Shown here piece by piece: positions 42,482 through 50,959 of a DNA stretch of 64,000 bases. Numbering within the stretch: the stretch's first letter is position 1; each line of letters starts with the position of its first letter. The position numbers and the translations under genes were made by a program. The notes below the pieces were generated by a model, which did not search any database, was not told where the DNA came from, and worked only from the letters and a program-made list of their open reading frames with translations. This DNA comes from Amorphus coralli DSM 19760 (GTDB lineage Bacteria > Pseudomonadota > Alphaproteobacteria > Rhizobiales > Amorphaceae), in the NCBI RefSeq assembly GCF_000374525.1, contig NZ_KB894571.1, forward strand, positions 248,001 to 312,000. Reading direction: 5' to 3'.

Positions 42482-43981
42482 ATGGCCAGATCCGCCTCCC
42501 CGGATCCCCACATCCCCTCCCGCGGCACGACAGTGGCGCGCGGCCTCGGCTGGACCGCCAGCTTCCTCGTGGTGCTGACCGCCACGACGGCGCTGGCGGC
42601 GATCGCGCTCGCGCCTCAACGCGAGCCGCTCGAGGTGGCAGCCATGGAGCCGGCGATCCTCGTAGACCTGCCGCCGATCGAGGCCATCGACGAACCCACC
42701 GCCGACGACGCCGACGTCATCAACGCCGCCGGCGCCAGTGCCTCCATGCCTGTGGAAGAACCGCCCGAGGTCATCGAGGAGCCCGGCGCCGAGCAGGCCG
42801 TCGAGGACGAGACCGCCCTAGAGCCGCCGGTCGAGGCGGAGCCGGTGCCGGAGCCGGAGGAGATGGCCGAACCCGAGCCCGAGCCGGAGCCGGAGCCGGA
42901 GGAGGTGGCCGAACCGGAACCGCTTCCAGAGCCCGAGCCCGAGGAGGTCGAGGTCGCGGAAGCCCCGGTCGAGGAACCGCTTTCCGAACCCGTCGAGGAA
43001 CCGGCTGAACCGGAGGAGATCGTCGAGCCGGAGCCGGACCCCGAGCCCGTTCCGGAGGAAGTGGTCGAGCCGCTGCCCGAGCCGGAGCCCGTCGAGCCCG
43101 AGGAGGTCGTCGAACCGGAACCCGAACCCCAGCCGGAGCCCGAACCGGACGTGGTCGAGCAGCCTCCGCTCCCCGAAGACCCCGAAATCGTCGAGGACGA
43201 GCCGCAGCCGGTGATCGAGCCGGAGGAGCCGGTCGAGACCGAGGTCGTGGAGGAGATGCCGGCACCGGAGCTGCCGGTGGAGGCCGCGCCTTCGGACGAA
43301 ACCAGCGAGACCGTTGTCGCCACAGGCCCGCCGCTGCCGCTGCCCAAGCCGCCGCCGGAGCCGCTGGCCACCCCGGAGATGGTGGAGCAGAAGCAGGCGC
43401 GTGCCTTCGAGCTGCCGCAGGCGAGGCCCGAACCGACGGAGGAGATGCGCGCGGTCCTGGAGCAGGAGCGCCAGCGTCTTGCCGCCGAGCAGCGCGAGGC
43501 GGAACGCCGCGAGGCAGCGCGGCGGGAAGAAGCGCGTCGGGCCGAGGCACGCCGGGCCGAAGAGCGGCGGGAGGCGGAGCAGCGCCGGCGCGGGCAGCGC
43601 AAGAAGGTCGCCCAGCAGGCCGAACCACGGAAGACCGAGACCCGGCGCGGCAAGCCGGCCCCGCAGGCCCGCCAGGCCACTTCGCGGGCGGCGGTGGCCG
43701 CGGCGAAAGCCACCTACCAGCAGCAGGTGCGTCGGGCCATCGAGCGCCAGAAGCGCTACCCGGCGCGCGCGCGTCCCGCCCAGGGCGTGGCCCGCGTGTC
43801 GTTCAGCATCTCCGCCGGGGGCGGCATAACGGGGGCGCGGCTGGCCGGCAGCTCCGGCAACCCGGCGCTGGACCAGGCCGCGGTTCAGGCGGTGCAGCGC
43901 GCCCGCGTGCCGCCGATCCCGAAGGAGCTCGGCACCAGCCGGATGTCGTTCACCGTGCCGATGAGCTTCACCCTGCGCTGA
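42482..43981 (+). CDS. tonB: TonB with an unusually long acidic Pro-Glu spacer
   Basis: 499 residues, roughly twice the enterobacterial length. One N-terminal membrane anchor (residues 22-42), then about 230 residues of Glu-Pro repeats (PEPEPEPE, EEVVEPEP, EPVEEPAE), then an Arg/Glu/Ala-rich coiled-coil-like stretch (about 325-390), and a standard TonB C-terminal domain with AIERQKRYPARAR, GVARVSFSIS and GNPALDQAAVQAVQRA. The rigid spacer should span the periplasm. Basic-acidic alternation (Glu-rich, then Arg-rich) differs from the Pro-Lys/Pro-Glu of E. coli. GGAGTGAC precedes ATG 42482. Confidence 0.9.
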   Translation: MARSASPDPHIPSRGTTVARGLGWTASFLVVLTATTALAAIALAPQREPLEVAAMEPAILVDLPPIEAIDEPTADDADVINAAGASASMPVEEPPEVIEEPGAEQAVEDETALEPPVEAEPVPEPEEMAEPEPEPEPEPEEVAEPEPLPEPEPEEVEVAEAPVEEPLSEPVEEPAEPEEIVEPEPDPEPVPEEVVEPLPEPEPVEPEEVVEPEPEPQPEPEPDVVEQPPLPEDPEIVEDEPQPVIEPEEPVETEVVEEMPAPELPVEAAPSDETSETVVATGPPLPLPKPPPEPLATPEMVEQKQARAFELPQARPEPTEEMRAVLEQERQRLAAEQREAERREAARREEARRAEARRAEERREAEQRRRGQRKKVAQQAEPRKTETRRGKPAPQARQATSRAAVAAAKATYQQQVRRAIERQKRYPARARPAQGVARVSFSISAGGGITGARLAGSSGNPALDQAAVQAVQRARVPPIPKELGTSRMSFTVPMSFTLR

Positions 43982-44007
43982 AACGGCGCCAGCCTGCGAC
44001 AGGCAGC

Positions 44008-44037
44008 GGGCGTCCGGCATGGGTCGGGCGCCCTTTT
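44008..44037 (+). terminator. Intrinsic terminator after tonB
   Basis: GGGCGTCC (44008-44015) pairs with GGGCGCCC (44026-44033), one G-U pair, followed by TTTTC. 27 bp after the stop codon. Confidence 0.7.
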
Positions 44038-44096
44038 CATTGACGCCGTTCGGGCCGCACGCCACGCGGTCCGGCCGCCGCGCGAAGAGTCCTTCG

Positions 44097-44152
44097 AAAC
44101 CAAATGGTTTGAAGCAAAACTAGTTGCGGGTTTCCTGATAGTGCCATATAGC
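44097..44152 (+). promoter_or_regulatory. Promoter and two palindromes upstream of the MarR gene
   Basis: Promoter: TTGCGG (44124-44129), 17-bp spacer, TATAGC (44147-44152). Immediately upstream are palindromes AAACCAAATGGTTT (44097-44110) and AACTAGTT (44118-44125), the second touching the -35 hexamer. This is a typical layout for a self-repressing MarR operon; which palindrome is bound is unknown. Confidence 0.5.
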
Positions 44153-44274
44153 TTGAACCGTTGCGGAACGGCGGACTGCCCGCTCCGGTTGCCGCGACGG
44201 CGCCGGGTCGGCAGACGCCGGCCGGCCGGTCATCGGGCCCGGTAAATCGCCCGGACAGGAACGAAGCGATCGCA

Positions 44275-44766
44275 ATGGACAAGCCCGCAGACGCGAAGGA
44301 CGACACCGCCCTCCGATCGCCTCTGGGGACTGACGAGCAGCTCGAATTCGGCTCCCTCGCCAGCGCGGTCGGCTTTCATCTGCGGCTTGCCCAGAACGCC
44401 TCGTTCAAGGCCTTCAAGCGCCATACGGGCGAGACCGACCTGCGCCCCGGCTGGTACGCCGTCCTGACCCTGATCCACCACAATCCCGGCATCACGCCCA
44501 TCACCCTGTCGCGCGCCTCCGGCCGTGACAAGTCGACGATCACGCCCGTCCTTCGGGATCTGCTGCGCGACGGCCTCGTCCGGCGCAGCGCCATTCCGAG
44601 CGACCGGCGCAGCTACGCGCTGTTCCTCACCCCCGACGGGGAAGAAAAGCTCGCCATGCTGGCCAAGTCCGCCGCCGCCCACGACACGGAACTCGACGCC
44701 ATTGTCGGCGAGCGGAAGGACGAGCTGATCCAGGCGCTCCGCCGGATCGTCACCCTGCTCGACTGA
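44275..44766 (+). CDS. MarR-family transcriptional regulator
   Basis: 163 residues with the winged helix (residues about 60-125: LIHHNPGITPITLSRASGRDKSTIT, then DLLRDGLVRRSAIPSDRRSYALFLT with the wing motif). I chose ATG 44275 (AGGAACG upstream); the frame is open to 44161. It ends 17 bp before the ThDP enzyme gene, so the two are probably an operon, and the regulator likely answers to the enzyme's aromatic or keto-acid substrate. Confidence 0.85.
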   Translation: MDKPADAKDDTALRSPLGTDEQLEFGSLASAVGFHLRLAQNASFKAFKRHTGETDLRPGWYAVLTLIHHNPGITPITLSRASGRDKSTITPVLRDLLRDGLVRRSAIPSDRRSYALFLTPDGEEKLAMLAKSAAAHDTELDAIVGERKDELIQALRRIVTLLD

Positions 44767-44783
44767 GGACCCGCGCTCCCCCC

Positions 44784-46502
44784 ATGTACACCACAAGCAC
44801 CGCCTTCCTGGAGGCCCTCGACGAGGCCGGCATCTCCTGCATCTTCGCCAATTTCGGCAGCGACCATCCGGCGCTGATCGAGGCGATCGCCGAGGCGCGC
44901 GTATCCGGCCGCAAGATCCCCGCCGTCATCACCTCGCCGAATGAGATGGTGGGGATGAGCGCCGCCCACGGCTACGCCCAGGTGACCGGCAAGCCGCAGC
45001 TCGTGCTCGTGCACGTGGAATGCGGCACCCAGGCGCTGGCCGGCGCGGTCCACAACGCCGCGCGCGGCCACGTGCCGATGCTGATCTTCGCCGGCGCCTC
45101 GCCCTTCACCCAGGACGGCGAGATGAAGGGCAGCCGCAACGAGTTCATCCAGTGGATCCAGGACGTCCACGACCAGCGCGGCATCATCCGCGGCTACACC
45201 AAGTACGACACCGAGATTCGCACCGGCACCAACATCAAGCAGGTCGTGCACCGCGCCCTGCAGTTCACCTCCACCGATCCGAAGGGCCCGGTCTACCTGA
45301 TGGGCGCGCGCGAGGTGATGGAGGCGGACATCGCCGAGCCGGTGACCATCGATCCGCGCCAGTGGCGCCCGGTCGACCCGGGCGCGCTGACGGAGGCTGC
45401 CATCGGCCGCATCCTCGACCACGTGGAGAAGGCCGAGCGGCCGCTGCTGGTCACGTCCTATGCCGGCCGCAATCCCGACGCGGTGGCGGAGCTGGTGCGC
45501 TTCTGCGAGCGGGTCGGCATGGGCGTGCACGAATCCGTTCCCAGCGCGTTGAACATCCCGCACGATCACCCGCTCTATCTCGGCAACCAGTGGAACGAGC
45601 CCTTCCAGAACGAGGCGCTGGCCGAGGCCGACTTCGTGCTGGTGGTGGACAGCGACGTGCCGTGGATCCCGAGCCACAACAAGCCGTCCGAGGGCACGCC
45701 CGTGGTCCACATCGACGTGGATCCGCTGAAGGAGAACATGCCGCTCTGGTATATCGGCGCGGAGGAATCCGTGCGTGCCGACGCGCAGACCGCCTTCGCC
45801 CAGCTCAACGCCGCGCTGGATGCGCGCAAGCCGGACGCGAAGGCCGTGAAGGCGCGCAGCAGGCACTACGCCGCTGCGAGCGACCGGCGCCGGGCCGAGA
45901 TCGAGGCCCAGGCCGCCCAGCCCGAGGGCCTGATCACGCCGGAATATCTGACGGCCACGGTCCGCCGGCATATCGACCCGGACACCACCATCGTGCTGTC
46001 GGAGGGCATCACCAACTACACGGTGATCGCCAACCACATGCGGATGACGCGGCCGGGCTCCTACTTCGCCAGTGGCGGCGGCTCGCTCGGCTGGAACGGC
46101 GGCGCGGCGGTGGGCACCAAGCTGGCGGCGCCCGAGAAGACCGTCGTCGCGCTCTCCGGCGACGGCTGCTACATGTTCTCCATTCCCTCCACCGTCCACT
46201 GGATGGCGGCGAAGTACCAGACGCCCTTCCTGCAGGTCGTCTACAACAATCGGGGCTGGAAGGCGCCGCGCTTCTCCGCGCTCTCCGTCCATCCGGACGG
46301 CTACGCCTCCAAGGCCAACGACCTCGACCTGTCGTTCGACCCCTCGCCGGCCTATGCCGACATCGCGGCGGCAGCCGGTGGCGCCTGGGCGCGGAAGGTG
46401 GAGCGTCCGGAGGATCTCGACGCGGCGGTTGCGGAAGCGCTCGAGGTGGTGCGCACCGAGAAGCGCTCCGCCGTGCTCGACGTCTGGCTCAGCCATCTCT
46501 GA
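44784..46502 (+). CDS. Thiamine diphosphate-dependent acetolactate synthase-like enzyme
   Basis: 572-residue three-domain ThDP enzyme. The activating Glu is in TSPNEMVGMSAAHGYA (near residue 54). The ThDP/Mg motif runs from SGDGCYMFSIP to NNRGW. It lacks an obvious FAD-dependent central-domain signature and any small subunit gene, so it is not a biosynthetic acetohydroxyacid synthase. Benzoylformate-decarboxylase-like or other 2-keto acid decarboxylases and lyases are possible. It starts at ATG 44784, 17 bp after marR. An aldehyde dehydrogenase gene 1.7 kb on could use an aldehyde product, but they are not in one operon. Confidence 0.82.
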   Translation: MYTTSTAFLEALDEAGISCIFANFGSDHPALIEAIAEARVSGRKIPAVITSPNEMVGMSAAHGYAQVTGKPQLVLVHVECGTQALAGAVHNAARGHVPMLIFAGASPFTQDGEMKGSRNEFIQWIQDVHDQRGIIRGYTKYDTEIRTGTNIKQVVHRALQFTSTDPKGPVYLMGAREVMEADIAEPVTIDPRQWRPVDPGALTEAAIGRILDHVEKAERPLLVTSYAGRNPDAVAELVRFCERVGMGVHESVPSALNIPHDHPLYLGNQWNEPFQNEALAEADFVLVVDSDVPWIPSHNKPSEGTPVVHIDVDPLKENMPLWYIGAEESVRADAQTAFAQLNAALDARKPDAKAVKARSRHYAAASDRRRAEIEAQAAQPEGLITPEYLTATVRRHIDPDTTIVLSEGITNYTVIANHMRMTRPGSYFASGGGSLGWNGGAAVGTKLAAPEKTVVALSGDGCYMFSIPSTVHWMAAKYQTPFLQVVYNNRGWKAPRFSALSVHPDGYASKANDLDLSFDPSPAYADIAAAAGGAWARKVERPEDLDAAVAEALEVVRTEKRSAVLDVWLSHL

Positions 46503-46580
46503 GCTGCGCCGACGGCCACGGCCCCTACCCGGTCGGGCAGCCGGGCTTTCGCCCGCGGCCCGGACCGGCTGACCGGTCAG

Positions 46581-46931
46581 CTACCAGTCGTTCTCGACGG
46601 CCCGCTGCCGGAAGCCGCTCGTCGCGACTTCCCAGAAGCTGCGCGGCACGAACGCCGGTGCCGGATCCACGAGCTGCTGCGCATGCCAGGCAACGTGGCG
46701 CGCGCGGCGGATGCGGGCGTCCTTGCCGCAATGGCCGCAGGCGACGTCGTAGCCCTCGTGGCCGCCCCCCGACGACAGCGCAACGAAGCCTGGCGAAACA
46801 TCATGATAGTGGACCCGGACGTCGCGATGCGTGTTCGACCAACCGCCATATTCGTGCGCCTGCGCCTCGCCATGGCGGTTGCAGGCCTCGCACTCGAGAT
46901 GAACGCGAAACCGGTTTTCACCTGAACTCAT
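46581..46931 (-). CDS. Small zinc-ribbon-like protein of unknown function
   Basis: 116 residues. Two CxxC-type pairs (LECEACNRHG near residues 13-16 and VACGHCGKDARIR near 64-67) suggest one zinc or iron site. His-rich middle (RVHYHDVSP). ATG 46931 was preferred to the TTG just upstream. Convergent with the ThDP gene and otherwise isolated. No family recognised. Confidence 0.6.
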   Translation of the reverse strand: MSSGENRFRVHLECEACNRHGEAQAHEYGGWSNTHRDVRVHYHDVSPGFVALSSGGGHEGYDVACGHCGKDARIRRARHVAWHAQQLVDPAPAFVPRSFWEVATSGFRQRAVENDW

Positions 46932-47298
46932 CAATCTCTACCAATTTGTTCCTGAATAGAACAGATCGTGACGCACCCCTGCCCTGTCCGGGTTCCGTTG
47001 CGGAGCCGGATTCTTGAGCCAGAGCGACAGCTTGCAGGGCGTGGCGGTAAGCCTCTTCCGCACCTGCCCTGTTCGCTGAATGTGGCAGGAACCCCTTGGA
47101 TCTTTTGTGTCAGTTTGCCGTCACCGCGCGGCTGTAGGCCGTCAGGCGCGGATCGGCGGCCCGCAATTCCATGCAAATGCACGAGGTTTCGGGAAGCTTG
47201 ACGATAGGGTTAAATTTCAGTGAAGCCCGGCGGGGTCGGCACGGACAGCCGGCGTCGAGACCCGGGGTCTCGCCAGCCGCCGCGGCCCGTGCGACCGG
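46932..47298. other. Gene-free stretch; one terminator-like hairpin
   Basis: 367 bp with no credible gene on either strand and no repeat. The only feature I see is the hairpin 47256-47272 near the end of the next minus-strand gene. Confidence 0.6.
47256..47272 (-). terminator. Short hairpin after the 47.3-kb exported protein gene
   Basis: CGAGACC (47256-47262) and GGTCTCG (47266-47272) with a 3-nt loop, 27 bp downstream of the minus-strand stop codon. Confidence 0.45.
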
Positions 47299-47679
47299 CT
47301 ACCCTTCGCAGCGAAAGACCGGGATGATCGGCCCCCAGAAGGAGAGCGCGACGGCGTCCCCGTCGATGGCATAGCCGAAAAGGGCATTGCCGCGCGTGGG
47401 CTCGCCGTCCTGGACGCATTCGGAGAGGGAAAACTCGAAGGTGCCGGTCTCGGTGCTGTCGATCTCCGCGACCTTGCAGACCAGATCGGCGATCACCAGC
47501 CGGGTCTGCGAGAGGCGCACCGTTTCACCGGCGCAGCCCGGCTCCAGCCCGTATCGGCCGAGAAAGGGAAGCTCCTGGGCGCTTGCGATCCCCGAGAGGG
47601 CAGCCAGCCAGACGCAAGCCGCAAGACCCATCGCCGCCGTGCGCGCCCACGGACGCGCCTTGTTCGCAATGAAGCCCAC
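47299..47679 (-). CDS. Small exported cysteine-containing protein
   Basis: 126 residues from GTG 47679, which has AGGAAAGGGCAGG upstream; longer in-frame starts give no leader. Signal peptide residues about 1-34 (LAACVWLAALSGIASAQ). The mature part has four Cys in PGCAGETV, DLVCKVA, SECVQDG and VFRCEG, consistent with two disulfides and a periplasmic fold. No family recognised and no neighbour explains it. Confidence 0.6.
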   Translation of the reverse strand: MGFIANKARPWARTAAMGLAACVWLAALSGIASAQELPFLGRYGLEPGCAGETVRLSQTRLVIADLVCKVAEIDSTETGTFEFSLSECVQDGEPTRGNALFGYAIDGDAVALSFWGPIIPVFRCEG

Positions 47680-48192
47680 GCCCTGCCCTTTCCTGTGCTC
47701 GACGACGCGCAGAAGACCCGCTGCGAACCGCATGCGCAAGCGGAAGCTTCCGCGCGCCCAATTCGGGCCCCGCACCCGCTATTGGTCGCATGACAACGTC
47801 CGAATTCAGCCTTGAGTTTCGCCCCACAATAATGTTTGATTACAAACTAGATTACGCGCCCGATAGCGACCGCGGGCGCCGAGCGGAGGATCGATCGAAC
47901 GATCCCCGGCGTTTCTGGGAGGGTCTCGCCATCGTGTCCGCCTTTGCAGACGTGGCCGCCGGCCTGTCGGTACCGCCATGCTCGGTCGCCGCGTTGGTCC
48001 GGTCTTCCCGTCGCCGTGGAACGGTGGCGAGCGCGATCCGTTTGTTCCCATCGTCCGTGTTGTGCCGTCGCCGTCGCACCCCGTTGCGATCGGACACTCA
48101 CCGCCGCACCAACGCACCCGACCTCCCGTTTCGCGCCTCGCGCCGCTCGCGGCCACGATGGGCGGCCATTCCGTAGAACAAGGAGTAATCGA
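47680..48192. promoter_or_regulatory. Long divergent upstream region of the aldehyde dehydrogenase gene
   Basis: 513 bp between two divergent genes. A short AT-rich island at 47828-47860 holds the inverted repeat GTTTG-ATTA-CAAAC (47834-47847). The rest is GC-rich with open frames that look like chance. A consensus AAGGAGTAAT sits just before ATG 48193. Confidence 0.4.
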
Positions 48193-49638
48193 ATGGACAT
48201 CACGATGCTGATCGGCGGCGCCGACACGCCCGCGGCGGACGACGCCGTCTTCGAGCGGCGCAACCCCGTCTCCGGCGACGTCGCCACCCGCGCGCCCGCC
48301 GGCAAGACGGGCGACGTCGACAAGGCCGTCGAGGCTGCGGCCGCCGCCTTCCCCGACTGGTCGCAGACGGCGCCCGCCGCGCGCCGCGCGGTGCTCAACA
48401 AGGCGGCCGACGCGCTGGACGCGGCGACCGAGGAATTCATCAAGACGGCCATGGCGGAAACCGGCGCAACCGGCCCGTGGATCGGCTTCAACGTCATGCT
48501 GGCGGCCAACATGCTGCGCGAGGCCGCGGCGATGACCACCCAGATCACCGGCGAGATCATCCCGTCCAACAAGCCCGGCACGATGGCCATGGCCGTGCGC
48601 GAGCCGGTCGGCGTGCTGGTGGGCATGGCGCCGTGGAACGCCCCGGTGATCCTGGCGGTGCGGGCGCTCGCCCTGCCGATCGCCTGCGGCAACACCGTTG
48701 TCCTTAAGGCCTCGGAAATGTGCCCGGCGACGCATCGGCTGATCGGCAAGGTGCTGACGGACTCCGGCCTGCCTGAAGGTGTGGTCAACGTCGTCACCCA
48801 TTCCGCCGACGACGCGCCGGAAGTGGTTTCCGCCCTGATCGCCCACCCGAAGGTGAAGCGCATCAACTTCACCGGCTCCACCCGGGTCGGCAAGATCATC
48901 GCCGAGCAGGCCGGACGGCACCTGAAGCCGGTCCTGCTGGAACTTGGCGGCAAGGCGCCGCTGGTCATCCTCGATGACGCCGACATGGAGGGCGCGGTGA
49001 ACGCCGCGGCGTTCGGCGCCTTCATGAACCAAGGCCAGATCTGCATGTCGACGGAGAAGATCGTCGTCGACGAGAGCATCGCCGACGAATTCGTCAAGCG
49101 CTTCGGCGAAAAGGCCGCCGCCCTGCCCCATGGCGACCCGTCCGGTCACGTTGTGCTCGGCTCCGTTGTCGACCGGGCCACCGTCGAGAAGGTGGACGCG
49201 CTGGTGAAGGACGCCCTCGACAAGGGCGCGGAGCTTGTCACCGGCGGCGCCACCGACAGCACCATCATGCCGGCCACCGTGGTCGACAAGGTGACGCCGG
49301 ACATGCGGATCTACTCCGAAGAGTCCTTCGGTCCGGTGGTCTGCGTGGTGCGCGCCAAGGGTGTCGACGACGCGGTGCGGATCGCCAACGACACCGAGTA
49401 CGGCCTGTCCTCCGCCGTCTTCGGCCAGGACGTGCAGCGCGCGCTGTCCGTCGCCCGGCGGATCGAGGCCGGCATCTGCCACGTCAACGGCCCGACGGTC
49501 GCCGATGAGGCCCAGATGCCGTTCGGCGGCATGAAGTCGAGCGGCTACGGCCGGTTCGGCGGCAAGGCCGGCGTCGACGAGTTCACCGAGCTGCGCTGGA
49601 TCACGGTCGAGGATCCCGGCCAGCACTACCCGTTCTGA
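48193..49638 (+). CDS. Aldehyde dehydrogenase, salicylaldehyde/vanillin dehydrogenase-like
   Basis: 481-residue NAD(P)-dependent ALDH. Catalytic Cys284 (NQGQICMST), Glu250 (LLELGGKAP) and Asn149 (PWNAPV) are intact. The overall pattern, with short N-terminus and C-terminal GGMKSSGYGRFGG, is closest to aromatic aldehyde dehydrogenases of the NahF/Vdh type as I remember them. AAGGAG with 8-nt spacing sets the start; the frame remains open upstream to 47944 but that is non-coding. A strong terminator follows. The TRAP transporter downstream could bring in its precursor. Confidence 0.87.
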   Translation: MDITMLIGGADTPAADDAVFERRNPVSGDVATRAPAGKTGDVDKAVEAAAAAFPDWSQTAPAARRAVLNKAADALDAATEEFIKTAMAETGATGPWIGFNVMLAANMLREAAAMTTQITGEIIPSNKPGTMAMAVREPVGVLVGMAPWNAPVILAVRALALPIACGNTVVLKASEMCPATHRLIGKVLTDSGLPEGVVNVVTHSADDAPEVVSALIAHPKVKRINFTGSTRVGKIIAEQAGRHLKPVLLELGGKAPLVILDDADMEGAVNAAAFGAFMNQGQICMSTEKIVVDESIADEFVKRFGEKAAALPHGDPSGHVVLGSVVDRATVEKVDALVKDALDKGAELVTGGATDSTIMPATVVDKVTPDMRIYSEESFGPVVCVVRAKGVDDAVRIANDTEYGLSSAVFGQDVQRALSVARRIEAGICHVNGPTVADEAQMPFGGMKSSGYGRFGGKAGVDEFTELRWITVEDPGQHYPF

Positions 49639-49643
49639 TCGGC

Positions 49644-49678
49644 CCGGCCGCACCGCCCGACGGGTCCGGTGCGGCCGG
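49644..49678 (+). terminator. Terminator after the aldehyde dehydrogenase gene
   Basis: Perfect 11-bp stem CCGGCCGCACC (49644-49654) / GGTGCGGCCGG (49668-49678) with a 13-nt loop, 6 bp after the stop codon. No long T-run. Confidence 0.65.
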
Positions 49679-49915
49679 TCCCAAATCGCGAACGCACTGT
49701 TCACACCGGTCGCCTTTCCCTGCACGCGATCCGCGTTAGGTTGAGGCGCCTCGACCGGGAAAAATATCGATTTCGTTTGCAGTTAAACCATTCTGGACAC
49801 AGGTCCGGATTCAGTGAAAAGTCACGGGAACGAACCTGTGAGAACCGCCACGCAACGACGTGGCCGCAGACCGCCACCCCGACGGTGGCCATCCATGTTT
49901 CTGGAGGAACGCGAC

Positions 49916-50959
49916 ATGAAAAGAAGACATTTCCTGCTCGCCACGGCGGGCGTGCTGAGCGCGGCGGTGATGATGCAGAGCCCCGCCTCTGCCGCCGATC
50001 CTGAGTATACCTTCAAGCTGCACCATTTCCTGAGCCCGAAGTCGCCGGCTCAGACGCAGATGCTGGAGCCGTGGGCCGAGGCCATCGAGAAGGACTCCGA
50101 CGGTCGCATCGAGATCGAGATCTATCCGTCGATGTCGCTCGGCGGCGCCCCGCCGCAGCTGTTCCGCCAGGTGGCTGACGGCGTGGTCGACATCGTCTGG
50201 ACCGTGAACGGCTACACGCCGGGCCTCTTCCCGCGCTCCGAGGCGTTCGAGCTGCCGACGGTGTTCACCAACGATATCGCCGCCACCAATCTCGCCATGC
50301 GCGAGATGTACGACGAATATCTCGCCGACGAGTACGAGGGCGTTCACCTGCTCTTCAACCACGTGCACGCCGGCCAGGCGATCCACACCGCCAAGAAGCC
50401 GGTTCACTCGGTCGAGGACACCCAGGGCATGAAGCTGCGCGTGCCCGGCCCGACCGGCAACGCCGTGGTGAAGGCCATGGGCGCGACCCCGGTGACGATG
50501 CCGGTTCCGGACCTGCCGCAGTCGCTGGCCACCAGCGCCGTTGACGGCGCGCTGATCCCCTGGGAGATCATCCCGCCGCTGAAGCTGCAGGACGTGACCG
50601 ACTACCAGATCGAGGGTCCCGACGCGAACCGCTTCGGCACGACGGTCTTCCAGGTGTCCATGAACAAGGACAAGTGGGATTCGCTGCCGGCCGACATCCA
50701 GGAAATCTTCAACAAGAACTCCGACGAGGAGTGGCTGAAGAAGGTCGCCGAAGTCTGGCGCGCGTCCGACGACAAGGGCATCCAGATCGCCGTCGACGCC
50801 GGCAACGAGCACATCGTCCTCACCGAGGAGCAGATGGCCGGCTTCAACGAGGCGCTGACCCCGGTGGTGAATGCGTGGATCGAGGAGCAGGGCGACGACT
50901 TCGACGCCAAGGCGCTCGTCGATACCGCCAAGAAGACGATCGAAAAGCACAAGCAGTGA
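49916..50959 (+). CDS. dctP: TRAP transporter periplasmic binding protein DctP
   Basis: 347-residue DctP-family protein. Signal peptide of 26 residues with a Tat-like start (KRRHFLLATAGVLS). The binding domain begins EYTFKLHHFLSPKSPAQTQ, with the ligand Arg expected in MKLRVPGPTGNAVVKAMGATP and the VPDLPQSLATSAVDGA segment following. GGAGGAACG precedes ATG 49916. Stop overlaps the dctQ start (GTGA). Ligand probably a carboxylic acid, perhaps aromatic given the preceding ALDH. Confidence 0.9.
   Translation: MKRRHFLLATAGVLSAAVMMQSPASAADPEYTFKLHHFLSPKSPAQTQMLEPWAEAIEKDSDGRIEIEIYPSMSLGGAPPQLFRQVADGVVDIVWTVNGYTPGLFPRSEAFELPTVFTNDIAATNLAMREMYDEYLADEYEGVHLLFNHVHAGQAIHTAKKPVHSVEDTQGMKLRVPGPTGNAVVKAMGATPVTMPVPDLPQSLATSAVDGALIPWEIIPPLKLQDVTDYQIEGPDANRFGTTVFQVSMNKDKWDSLPADIQEIFNKNSDEEWLKKVAEVWRASDDKGIQIAVDAGNEHIVLTEEQMAGFNEALTPVVNAWIEEQGDDFDAKALVDTAKKTIEKHKQ

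Noticed and set aside
44784-46502. Sulfoacetaldehyde acetyltransferase (Xsc), which would fit the sulfonate theme
   Set aside because: No phosphotransacetylase gene is adjacent and I do not see a distinctive Xsc signature. Its MarR context points to a different substrate.
47944-48192. An 83-codon N-terminal extension of the aldehyde dehydrogenase
   Set aside because: The extension is Arg/Ala/Pro-rich and non-homologous to ALDH N-termini, while ATG 48193 has a consensus ribosome site.
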